DNA of 64,000 bases. Origin: Lyngbya sp. PCC 8106 (lineage in GTDB: Bacteria; Cyanobacteriota; Cyanobacteriia; Cyanobacteriales; Microcoleaceae). The position numbers and the translations under genes are program-made. Below the pieces are notes generated by a model that saw only the letters and a program-made list of their open reading frames with translations, was not told the origin of the DNA and did no database searches. The stretch lies in NCBI RefSeq assembly GCF_000169095.1, contig NZ_AAVU01000002.1, forward strand, positions 62,001 to 126,000, written 5' to 3'. This document shows, one piece after another, positions 52,123-60,800 of this stretch (position 1 is its first letter; every line of letters starts with the position of its first letter).

Positions 52123-52224
52123 GACCTGTATTGATTATTTTGTCAATAAATATCAGGTCGATGACTCGAAGTTAGATCTTTCAGGTCTATTGCAATGATA
52201 TCAAGGGATGCAGCACAGTCCATC

Positions 52225-52262
52225 TTGACAGTATTTATGTTACTTTGTTACTATGTTACATA
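52225..52262 (+). promoter_or_regulatory. Promoter with three 8-bp-spaced GTTAC iterons before the RHH gene
   Basis: TTGACA (52225-52230) and TACTAT (52249-52254), 18 bp apart, form a good sigma70-type promoter. GTTAC occurs at 52239, 52247 and 52255, exactly 8 bp apart, overlapping the -10 region. This arrangement suits a multimeric repressor. The encoded protein at 52280 looks like an RHH protein, so autoregulation is likely. Confidence 0.55.
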
Positions 52263-52279
52263 GTATTTACGGATGGAGT

Positions 52280-52849
52280 ATGAGTAAAGTGATTCGGATA
52301 TCTAATCAAATTTTTACGAGGTTACAGGAAATTGCAGAACCGTTGACGGATACTCCTGCTAGTGTTATTGAACGGTTACTAGATTTTTATGAAGAAAACT
52401 ATCAAAGTGATAGTATATTTCAACAACCAGAAACCTTCATAGAAGAAGATTTCAATATAAAGAGATTTGACCCAGAAACACCGCCCAATCTAAAATTTTC
52501 TAGGGTTAATAAAGCTATCATAGGAAATTCTGCTTTGTCGAAACCAAACTGGAATAAAATAGTGCGCGAAATACATTTGTTAGGCATGAAAAAAGCTAGA
52601 AAATTTGACGCGCTACAAATGATTACCACCTTTAATATAAAACAAGGTGAACATAACGATAAAGGTTTCTACTACGTTCCAGAAATCGGTATTTCTATAC
52701 AAAATGTTGATGCCAATACATCTTGGGAAGGAATATTAGCAATAGCCAAAAAATTAGAGATTCCAATTTCTATATATTTTGAGTGGCTAGATAAACCCGA
52801 AGCAGAAATTCCAAGAGGTAAAGGATTATTGAGTTGGAGTCCTGATTAA
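52280..52849 (+). CDS. RHH-like N-terminal domain protein upstream of hicAB
   Basis: A 189-residue protein from ATG 52280, with GGAG 4 bases upstream. Residues 1-40 (MSKVIRISNQIFTRLQEIAE...SVIERLLDFYEENY) have the strand-helix-helix pattern of ribbon-helix-helix DNA-binding proteins. The remaining 140 residues hold an unrecognised alpha/beta domain (NWNKIVREIHLLGMKKARKFD; GFYYVPEIGISIQNVDANTSWEGILAIAKKL). It sits 32 bp upstream of hicA and may be an operon regulator or a second toxin-antitoxin component. Confidence 0.65.
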   Translation: MSKVIRISNQIFTRLQEIAEPLTDTPASVIERLLDFYEENYQSDSIFQQPETFIEEDFNIKRFDPETPPNLKFSRVNKAIIGNSALSKPNWNKIVREIHLLGMKKARKFDALQMITTFNIKQGEHNDKGFYYVPEIGISIQNVDANTSWEGILAIAKKLEIPISIYFEWLDKPEAEIPRGKGLLSWSPD

Positions 52850-52881
52850 AAGTTATTGTTTGTTCTTACAGAGCAAAGCTG

Positions 52882-53145
52882 ATGACAAAGTTAACTAAGC
52901 TGGTCAAACGTTTTTTATCTGAGCCATCAGAGCTTAGATTTTCTGAAGTATACTCTTTACTAAACGCATTCGGATATCAAGAAATTCGCTCTAGTGGTAG
53001 CCATCATATTTTCAGGAATGCTCAGGGTCAGAATTTAGTTGTCCCTAAAACAGGTGGTAAAATGGTTAAAAGAACATACATTAAACAAATTGTATATTTT
53101 CTAGAGCTAGAGAAATGGTATGCAGAACATCAAGACGAAACGTGA
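52882..53145 (+). CDS. hicA: HicA-type mRNA interferase toxin
   Basis: An 87-residue toxin with a double-stranded RNA-binding-like fold. FSEVYSLLNAFGYQEIRSSGSHHIFRN contains the catalytic His of the family (GSHHIF). KMVKRTYIKQIVYFLE is the usual C-terminal block. The first 20 residues are an extension beyond the common 60-residue core. It overlaps the hicB start by 26 bp, the standard tight coupling. Confidence 0.9.
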   Translation: MTKLTKLVKRFLSEPSELRFSEVYSLLNAFGYQEIRSSGSHHIFRNAQGQNLVVPKTGGKMVKRTYIKQIVYFLELEKWYAEHQDET

Positions 53146-53365
53146 ATCACTGGATTATTATCTGAATTTACCCTATCCAATTACCCTTTATCCTGAACCA
53201 GAGGGAGGATATGTAGCAGAAATTAAAGATCTTTCGGGATGTCTGACTCAAGGCGAAACGATTGAGGAAATTATGGAAAATATTGCAGATGCGAAGCGTT
53301 TATGGATAGAAACCGCTTATGAATTGGGCGATGAAATTCCCCTTCCCTCTACCGTATCAAAGTGA
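53120..53365 (+). CDS. hicB: HicB-family antitoxin
   Basis: An 81-residue antitoxin. LDYYLNLPYPITLYPEPEGGYVAEIKDLSGCLTQGETIEEIMENIADAKRLWIETA is the typical partial-RNase-H fold. It neutralises HicA and usually represses the operon. No separate DNA-binding domain is fused, so the upstream RHH-like protein may supply DNA binding. It ends 23 bp before the second 76-bp repeat. Confidence 0.92.
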   Translation: MQNIKTKRESLDYYLNLPYPITLYPEPEGGYVAEIKDLSGCLTQGETIEEIMENIADAKRLWIETAYELGDEIPLPSTVSK

Positions 53366-53388
53366 TAAAAACTGAAACTTATTTATCT

Positions 53389-53464
53389 GTAGGTTGGTGT
53401 CGAGTTAACGAGACCCAAGACTCTGAGAGAATTTTGAGGTTTCACTTCATTCAACCCAACCTAC
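53389..53464. repeat. 76-bp interspersed repeat, copy 2 (right of toxin-antitoxin operon)
   Basis: Same length, inverted ends (GTAGGTTGG/CCAACCTAC) and orientation as the copy at 52047-52122, with scattered substitutions. The two copies bracket a 1.3-kb segment holding the RHH-like gene and hicAB. Confidence 0.8.
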
Positions 53465-53495
53465 TATTTGAAGTTATTGAACCGAGTTTAACTTA

Positions 53496-56400
53496 TCACA
53501 GAGTTACGAAATCATCTGCACTGATAACGGCAGCATCAACCCCGTTTAACGTGGCAATTAATTCATTAGTGTCGGCAATCCGAATAACAGTTGAATCGGT
53601 ATCTTGCGCGATCGCTAACTGTTCAAAAGTTAATCCTTCTACTAATAACAGTTTATCAGTTCCGTTAGCAAAGTCAAGCAAAAAGTCGCTTCCCGAACCA
53701 ATGACAAAAGTATCATTTCCGCTTCCTCCGGTGAGGGTATTATCTCCCAAGTCTCCGCTAACAAAATCATCGCCACTTCCGCCGGAAAGACTATCATTAT
53801 CTTTCCCTCCAAACAGGCTATCATTTCCTTCGCAACCCGTAAGAATATCAGCCTCTAAATTACCGAATAGTTGGTCATTTCCTTCACCACCGCAAAGCGT
53901 ATCATTTTGTTTTCCGCCAAAAATTGTGTCGTTTCCAGTCCCCCCATTAACGGAGTCATTATCAATATTTCCATAAAGTTCGTCGTCGCCATCTCCTCCA
54001 TCAAGGCTATCATTTCCAACACCACCAAAAAGAGTATCTTCACCCGCATCACCAAATACTAAGTCATCTTCGGTATTTCCAAATAACAAGTCGTTTCCGT
54101 TTCCACCACTAATACTATCGGCGCCAATATCTCCCCAAATATGGTCGGCGTTATCTCCACCAAATAAGATGTCGTTGTCTTTTCCCGCGTAAAGGGTATC
54201 TAAACCAAAGTTACCGTTGATAACATCATTTCCCTGGGAACCGAATAACACATCATTACCTGCTTCTCCTTCGAGGTTGTCATCACCTCCCATTCCAAAC
54301 AGGGTATCATTACTCCCAAAACCATGAAGTTCGTCGTTATCGGCGCTTCCCATTAGGGTTTCTGACCCTAGAGTACCATTTTGAATATTTTGAATTGTGT
54401 TGACTTGGAAACTGGTTTCAATATCAAAACTGGGGAAGGGTTCACAATTACAGTCATCTTCAGGTGTAGGTTCGGGTGTGGGAATAGGTTCGGGTGTAGG
54501 TTCGGGTGTAGGTTCGGGTTCGGGTGTGGGAACAGGTTCAGGTGTAGGTTCAGGTGTGGGAACAGGTTCGGGTGTGGGAACAGGTTCGGAGTTAACTACA
54601 CCAGCAACAGCAAAGTTAAATAGATTTTCATCGCTATCGTTGGTTGTAAATGAAAGTTCACCCGTGACGTTATTAACAGCAGTTGTATCAAGTTGAACAT
54701 CAAAAGTTCCTTGAGAACCCACAGCAATTGTTGTTGGGAAGTTTCCGACTAAAGTTAACCCGGTGGGAAGTGTTAAGTCTGAAAGCGTTAATTCCGCAGT
54801 TCCATTATTTTGTACAGTGAACGTTTTGCTAACAGCAGTTCCAACCGTCGAAGTTCCGAAGTCAAACGAGGTGTTATCTATTATATTAGTCGTATTTTGA
54901 ACAACGTCTATTTCAGGAATTGGGTTAACAGCAACAACACCAGCAACCGCAAAGTTAAATGGGTTTTCATCCGTGTCGTTAGTTGTAAAAGAAAGTTCTC
55001 CCGTAACGTTATTAACAGCAGTTGTATCAAGTTGAACATCAAAAGTTCCTTGAGAACCCGCAGCAATAACGGTTGGGAAAGTTCCCGCTAAAGTTAACCC
55101 GGTTGGAAGCGTTAAGTCGGAAAGAGTTAAGTCAGCAGTTCCGGTATTTTCGATAGTGAAGGTTTTGCTAACTACGCTTCCAACCGTCGAAGTTCCGAAG
55201 TCAAACGAGGTGTTATCTATTATATTAGTCGTGTTTTGAACAACGGATATTTCGGGAACAGGGTTGGTTGTCACTTCACCAGAAACAGCAAAGTTAAACG
55301 GGTTTTCATCGCTATCATTCGTGGTAAAAGAAAGTTCTCCGTTAAAAGTATTCGCAGCAGTTGTATCAAGTTGAACATCAAAAGTTCCTTGAGAACCCGC
55401 AGCAATAACGGTTGGGAAAGTTCCCGCTAAAGTTAACCCGGTTGGAAGCGTTAAGTCGGAAAGAGTTAAGTCAGCAGTTCCGGTATTTTCGATAGTGAAG
55501 GTTTTGCTAACTACGCTTCCAACCGTCGAAGTTCCGAAGTCAAACGAGGTGTTATCTATTATATTAGTCGTGTTTTGAACAACGGATATTTCGGGAACAG
55601 GGTTGGTTGTCACTTCACCAGAAACAGCAAAGTTAAACGGGTTTTCATCGCTATCATTCGTGGTAAAAGAAAGTTCACCATTCAAGCTATTAGCAACTGT
55701 TGTATCAAGTTGAACTTCAAAAGTTCCTTGAGAACCCGCAGCAATAACGGTTGGGAAAGTTCCCGCTAAAGTTAACCCGGTTGGAAGCGTTAAGTCGGAA
55801 AGAGTTAAGTCAGCAGTTCCGGTATTTTCGATAGTGAAGGTTTTGCTAACAGCGGTTCCAACGGTTGTTGTTCCAAAATCAAAAGTTCCTGTGTTATCGG
55901 CAATATTAGTCGTATTTTGAACAACGTCTATTTCAGGAAGGGGAAGAATACTAACAAATTCAAAAGCACCACTATCAACCTCTGAAGTCCCATTATTATC
56001 GCCATCAACGGGACGAGTTTGACCTCGTTGGTCAGTGGTTAAGGTAACAGAAGCACCTGCATCTATCGCGGAACTTCCTTCTAAGAGAGGATGAATAAAA
56101 GTGCCGTTAATGTTTTGTAGAGTATCGAGTTTGGCATCAGTAAATGTGACATTTGTGGTCGCTTTATCTTTATGTAATGGCCATTGAATATTACCACCGA
56201 GGTCGATTAATTCACTTCCTGTTTGTTGTTTAATATCCCAATCATTTAACCCATTGTCAGCAGTATTATTGTAGAAAATAGTGTTTTTAACTTTAACTTC
56301 TGCATCTGAAGACGCAGTTATTCCACCACCAACCCAACCTGCATAATTATTAGCAAAAGTTGAGTTTGTGATATCAGTAGGGCCGTATAATGCTAATCCT

Positions 56401-57494
56401 CCCCCATTTCCTTGAACCGTTAAAGATTCGGCTTGGTTTCCTGAAAAGGTACTATTTGTAATAGTAGTAGGAGCTTTCATCATCCAGATGGCTCCTCCTT
56501 GACTACTAGCGGTGTTATTAATAAAGGCAGTATTAATGACATCAAAGCCTTTATTTAATCCATTATTCATCTGAACAATTGCACCACCATTTCCTTTATT
56601 ACCTCCGTTAGGAAGTTCAATAATTTTATTGTCTTTGAAAATGCTATCTTGGATAATTACGTTGTCTTGAGTTCCGGTATAAAGATAGGCTGCACCACCT
56701 TCGCCTCGTCCTTGATTTCCTTCAAATACACTGTTAGTAATGCGAATTGTTCCTGAAGTTGCATCACTTCCGGTACTTGCTCTGTCAGTATAGATGGCAC
56801 CCCCAAATCCTCTTAAAAATGGTCTAGCTTTATCAGTATCATAAAAAGCTGCGGTTGTTTTGTTATTGACAAAGTTAGAGTTATCAATGGTAAGTTTACC
56901 ATTTAAACTGTTGATTGCAGCACCATTAATTCCTTCGTTATCAATAAAATCACTATTGGTAACGGTGATATTATTCGGCCCCCAAAACGCAATCGCTCCT
57001 GCTCCCCGTTCGTCATTTCCTGCAACCGCTTTATTACGATTGAATTGGCTATTATTAACGGTGAGATTGCCTTCAAAAGCACTAAAAATTGCGCCGCCAC
57101 CTGTATCGGCAACGTTATCGTTAAAGGTAACATTATCAATATTTAAAATACCTTGATGTTCGGTTATAATTGCTCCCCCTCTTTCATTGGTATAACCATT
57201 GCTTAGAGTTAGATTTTTTAGAGTTAGTTCAGTTGGGTTAACCGAAGTAGATTGGAGGTTAAAAATCCGAGAGGTGTTGTTTCCGTTAATGACGAGGTTA
57301 GGATTCGCTGAACCATCAATAATTAGATCTTTTCCGACAATAACTTCTATTTCACCTGTTGTGAGAGTGACCGTATTTCCCCCTTGTAAGTTCGGAGAAA
57401 AAGTAATGATATCTCCAGCTTGTGCATTAATTATTGTATCTCGCAGTGAGCCGATTCCAGAGTCATTATTATTGATAACAATAAGTTCAGCCAT
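53496..57494 (-). CDS. Giant secreted beta-helix/Hydin-like/RTX protein (paralogue A)
   Basis: A 1332-residue protein from ATG 57494 (AGGA 10 bases upstream). Order: a right-handed beta-helix of polymorphic-outer-membrane type (about 1-480; repeated GGAI(Y/F), NSxFxxN motifs), and four 113-residue Hydin/choice-of-anchor-D repeats (about 518-965, each starting PEI(D/S)VVQNTTNI). A Pro-Thr-Glu linker (about 966-1011) and RTX repeats (about 1050-1265; GGxGND) follow, then a C-terminal cap (DKLLLVEGLTFEQL). There is no signal peptide, as expected for type I secretion via RTX. It probably forms an extracellular, calcium-stabilised adhesin or S-layer-like protein. The sibling at 57812 adds an N-terminal DUF4347-like domain. 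Confidence 0.9.
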   Translation of the reverse strand: MAELIVINNNDSGIGSLRDTIINAQAGDIITFSPNLQGGNTVTLTTGEIEVIVGKDLIIDGSANPNLVINGNNTSRIFNLQSTSVNPTELTLKNLTLSNGYTNERGGAIITEHQGILNIDNVTFNDNVADTGGGAIFSAFEGNLTVNNSQFNRNKAVAGNDERGAGAIAFWGPNNITVTNSDFIDNEGINGAAINSLNGKLTIDNSNFVNNKTTAAFYDTDKARPFLRGFGGAIYTDRASTGSDATSGTIRITNSVFEGNQGRGEGGAAYLYTGTQDNVIIQDSIFKDNKIIELPNGGNKGNGGAIVQMNNGLNKGFDVINTAFINNTASSQGGAIWMMKAPTTITNSTFSGNQAESLTVQGNGGGLALYGPTDITNSTFANNYAGWVGGGITASSDAEVKVKNTIFYNNTADNGLNDWDIKQQTGSELIDLGGNIQWPLHKDKATTNVTFTDAKLDTLQNINGTFIHPLLEGSSAIDAGASVTLTTDQRGQTRPVDGDNNGTSEVDSGAFEFVSILPLPEIDVVQNTTNIADNTGTFDFGTTTVGTAVSKTFTIENTGTADLTLSDLTLPTGLTLAGTFPTVIAAGSQGTFEVQLDTTVANSLNGELSFTTNDSDENPFNFAVSGEVTTNPVPEISVVQNTTNIIDNTSFDFGTSTVGSVVSKTFTIENTGTADLTLSDLTLPTGLTLAGTFPTVIAAGSQGTFDVQLDTTAANTFNGELSFTTNDSDENPFNFAVSGEVTTNPVPEISVVQNTTNIIDNTSFDFGTSTVGSVVSKTFTIENTGTADLTLSDLTLPTGLTLAGTFPTVIAAGSQGTFDVQLDTTAVNNVTGELSFTTNDTDENPFNFAVAGVVAVNPIPEIDVVQNTTNIIDNTSFDFGTSTVGTAVSKTFTVQNNGTAELTLSDLTLPTGLTLVGNFPTTIAVGSQGTFDVQLDTTAVNNVTGELSFTTNDSDENLFNFAVAGVVNSEPVPTPEPVPTPEPTPEPVPTPEPEPTPEPTPEPIPTPEPTPEDDCNCEPFPSFDIETSFQVNTIQNIQNGTLGSETLMGSADNDELHGFGSNDTLFGMGGDDNLEGEAGNDVLFGSQGNDVINGNFGLDTLYAGKDNDILFGGDNADHIWGDIGADSISGGNGNDLLFGNTEDDLVFGDAGEDTLFGGVGNDSLDGGDGDDELYGNIDNDSVNGGTGNDTIFGGKQNDTLCGGEGNDQLFGNLEADILTGCEGNDSLFGGKDNDSLSGGSGDDFVSGDLGDNTLTGGSGNDTFVIGSGSDFLLDFANGTDKLLLVEGLTFEQLAIAQDTDSTVIRIADTNELIATLNGVDAAVISADDFVTL
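54600..55930. repeat. Tandem 339-bp repeats coding the Hydin-like units of paralogue A
   Basis: The marker GTGTTATCTA recurs at 54871, 55210 and 55549, exactly 339 bp (113 codons) apart; a fourth, diverged unit lies to the right. Long stretches are identical between units. The repeats are near-identical to those of the neighbouring gene, which indicates recent duplication and gene conversion. Confidence 0.9.
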
Positions 57495-57811
57495 TTTTAC
57501 TTGTCCTGAGTTGTCCAAAAGAATAAATAAAAAAGAGTTTCATCTACTTTTTATTGATTAACTCCCTTTAATTTCTATTTCATATTTCTATCAAATCAAA
57601 CAGTTTCCGGAGATAATATTCATCAAAATTTATTGAATTAAAATTTGGCTGGATGATTTTTATAAACTTTATAAAGTCTTTACAAAACTTGGGAACCATG
57701 CGGATTTATGCAACTTTTTATCCAGTTTCTGAAACCTCAATTCAAGTAGAGAGATAAGTAGATACACCCTTGGATGAATTTTAGTCGTCAAGACTTGAAC
57801 AGATTCTAGAA
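57495..57811. promoter_or_regulatory. Intergenic region upstream of paralogue A, with a shared 17-bp element
   Basis: GTAGATACACCCTTGGA at 57758-57774 lies 264 bp upstream of the start of paralogue A. The identical 17-mer occurs 252 bp upstream of paralogue B (62695-62711), and a variant lies in B's leader (62472-62488). No gene is seen. It is likely a common promoter or regulator site. Confidence 0.5.
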
Positions 57812-60800
57812 TTAGAAACTAAATTGAGTGAAATCACTAGAACTGATTTGAGCGGGTAAAATTCCGGTTAATATTGCCAACTCCTCTCCGGTACTTTCTA
57901 GAGTAATAACAGTGGAGTTTTGTGTTAAATTTAGACTCAGTTGGTCGAAGGTTAAATTACCTGTTAGTGCAATTTTATCTTGACCGATAACAAAATCAGC
58001 AATTCTATCCTTTTCTGTTGTCGAACTTATTAAAAATGTATCCTCTCCCTCACCCCCAATTAACAAATCATTTCCCAAATCACCACTAATTAAATCATTC
58101 CCATTTCCCCCAGTTAACGTATCATTTTCTTGACCTCCATATAAACTATCGTTTCCTTCACCACCCCGAATTAAATCCGCACCCAAATTTCCAAACAGTA
58201 AATCTTGATCATTACCTCCACAGATGCTATCATTATCTTTACCTGCAAAAATGGTGTCATTTCCCGAGTTACCAAATAATTCGTCATTTCCTTTATTTCC
58301 AAACACGTTATCATTGCCATCACCCCCACTAACGACATCATTTCCGATATCACCAAACAGCCAATCTTCTCCTAGTCCACCCCAAAGATAATCATCTTCT
58401 TGACCGCCATAAATGCTATCATTTCCAGAACTTCCCATGAGAGAATCTGAATCTAAATTCCCCCAAATCATATCATTTCCATCTTGACCCCAAACAGCAT
58501 CATTATTTTTACCGCCATAAATGCTATCATTTCCTAAACCTGTATCGATGTGGTCATTGCCTTGATTTCCAAAGATTAAATCATCGCCATCTTGACTATA
58601 AATATTATCATTTCCCTCCATTCCAAAGAGAGTATTGACATTTATATCTCCTCTAATTTCGTCATTTTCAACTGTTCCTAATGTCGGTTCACTATCAGCA
58701 GTATTGATGGTTTGAACAACGGAATTTGGGTTAGGTGTAATTTCTGGAATGGTTCGACATTCCCAGTCAATATTTATGTCGTCAGGTGTTGGTTGAGGTT
58801 CGGGTGTTGGTTGAGGTTCGGGTGTTGGTGTTGGGGTTGGTTGAGGTTCGGGTGTTGGTGTTGGGGTTGGTTGAGGAGTAGGAACAGGTTCGGGTGTTGG
58901 TGTTGGGGTTGGTTGAGGTGTTGGGGTTGGTTGAGGAGTAGGAACAGGTTCGGGTGTGGGAACAGGTGTAGGAACAGGTTCTGAGTTAACTACACCAGAA
59001 ATTGAGAAGTTAAATGGGTTTTCATCGGTGTCGTTAGTTGTAAAAGAAAGTTCTCCGTTGAAAGTATTAGCGATAGTTGTATCAAGTTGAACTTCAAAAG
59101 TTCCTTGAGAACTCGCAGCAATAACGGTTGGGAAAGTTCCCACTAAACTTAACCCAGTAGGAAGTGTTAAATTAGAAAAGGTTAATTCCGCAGTTCCGTT
59201 ATTTTGTACAGTGAACGTTTTGCTAACAGCAGTTCCAACCGTCGAAGTTCCGAAGTCAAACGAGGTGTTATCTATTATATTAGTCGTATTTTGAACAACG
59301 TCTATTTCAGGAATTGGGTTAACAGCAACAACACCAGCAACCGCAAAGTTAAACGGGTTTTCATCGGTGTCGTTAGTTGTAAAAGAAAGTTCACCATTCA
59401 AGCTATTAGCAACTGTTGTATCGAGTTGAACTTCAAAAGTTCCTTGAGAACCCGCAGCGATAACTGTTGGGAAACTTCCCAGTAAAGTTAACCCGGTAGG
59501 AAGTGTTAAATTAGAAAAGGTTAATTCCGCAGTTCCGTTATTTTGGATAGTAAAGGTTTTGCTAACAGCAGTTCCAACCGTCGAAGTTCCGAAGTCAAAC
59601 GAGGTGTTATCTATTATATTAGTCGTATTTTGAACAACGTCTATTTCAGGAATTGGGTTGGGAGCAACCACCGCAGAAACCATAAAGTTAAACGGGTTTT
59701 CATCGGTGTCGTTAGTTGTAAAAGAAAGTTCTCCGTTGAAAGTATTAGCGATAGTTGTATCAAGTTGAACTTCAAAACTTCCTTGAGAACCCGCAGCAAT
59801 AGTTGTTGGAAAAGTTCCAACTAAAGTTAACACGGTGGGAAGTGTTAAGTCGGAAAGGGTTAACTCAGCAGTTCCGTTATTTTCGATAGTGAATATTTTA
59901 CTAACAGCAGTTCCAACCGTCGAAGTTCCGAAGTCAAACGAGGTGTTATCTATTATATTAGTCGTATTTTGAACAACGTCTATTTCAGGAATTGGGTTGG
60001 GAGCAACCACCGCAGAAACCATAAAGTTAAACGGGTTTTCATCGGTGTCGTTAGTTGTAAAAGAAAGTTCTCCGTTGAAAGTATTAGCGATAGTTGTATC
60101 AAGTTGAACTTCAAAACTTCCTTGAGAACCCGCAGCAATAGTTGTTGGAAAAGTTCCAACTAAAGTTAACACGGTGGGAAGTGTTAAGTCGGAAAGGGTT
60201 AACTCAGCAGTTCCGTTATTTTCGATAGTGAATATTTTACTAACAGCAGTTCCAACCGTCGAAGTTCCGAAGTCAAACGAGGTGTTATCTATTATATTAG
60301 TCGTATTTTGAACAACGTCTATTTCAGGAGTGGGAAACAGATATTCATAAGACCCAATATCAACAGTTGCTACACCGTTATTATCTCCATCTAACGGACG
60401 AGTTTGACCCAGTTGGTCTGTGGTTGGTGCATTTGTATTTGTTCCCGCATCTATCGCTGAACTTCCAGCCAGTAAAGGATGAACCCATATTCCATTAATT
60501 TCTTGTAATGTATCTAATTGAGGGTCAGCAACTAGAATATTTGGTGTAACAAATTCTGATTTTGGATGAGTTGTTAAGCCTGGAAATTGTAAGTTATTTC
60601 CACCATCAATTAGCTGACGACTGCTATGATGAGTAAAATCATTTCCGTTAGCAGAATTATCGACAAAAATAGTATTGCTAACGGTAATTGGAATAATATT
60701 ATCGGGGTCCCAACTAAAAATTCCGCCGCCTATTCCTTGTGATGTATTATTGACAAGGGTGGTATTGGTAATATTAGTCGGGGACTGAATGGTCATTGCA

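Noticed and set aside
53362..53976. 204-codon + strand frame after hicB
   Set aside because: It overlaps the 3' end of paralogue A antisense and is rich in Ser/Pro from RTX codons; no ribosome site.
54381..54696. Antisense frames rich in Gly/Ser/Cys opposite the Pro-rich linker
   Set aside because: They are reverse readings of the PTPEP repeat and have no independent coding evidence.
54810..60163. Repeated + strand frames of 64-93 codons
   Set aside because: They mirror the 339-bp Hydin-like repeats of the - strand genes.
54600..60330. CRISPR-like periodicity
   Set aside because: The period is 339 bp with coding content throughout; there are no short repeats with unique spacers.
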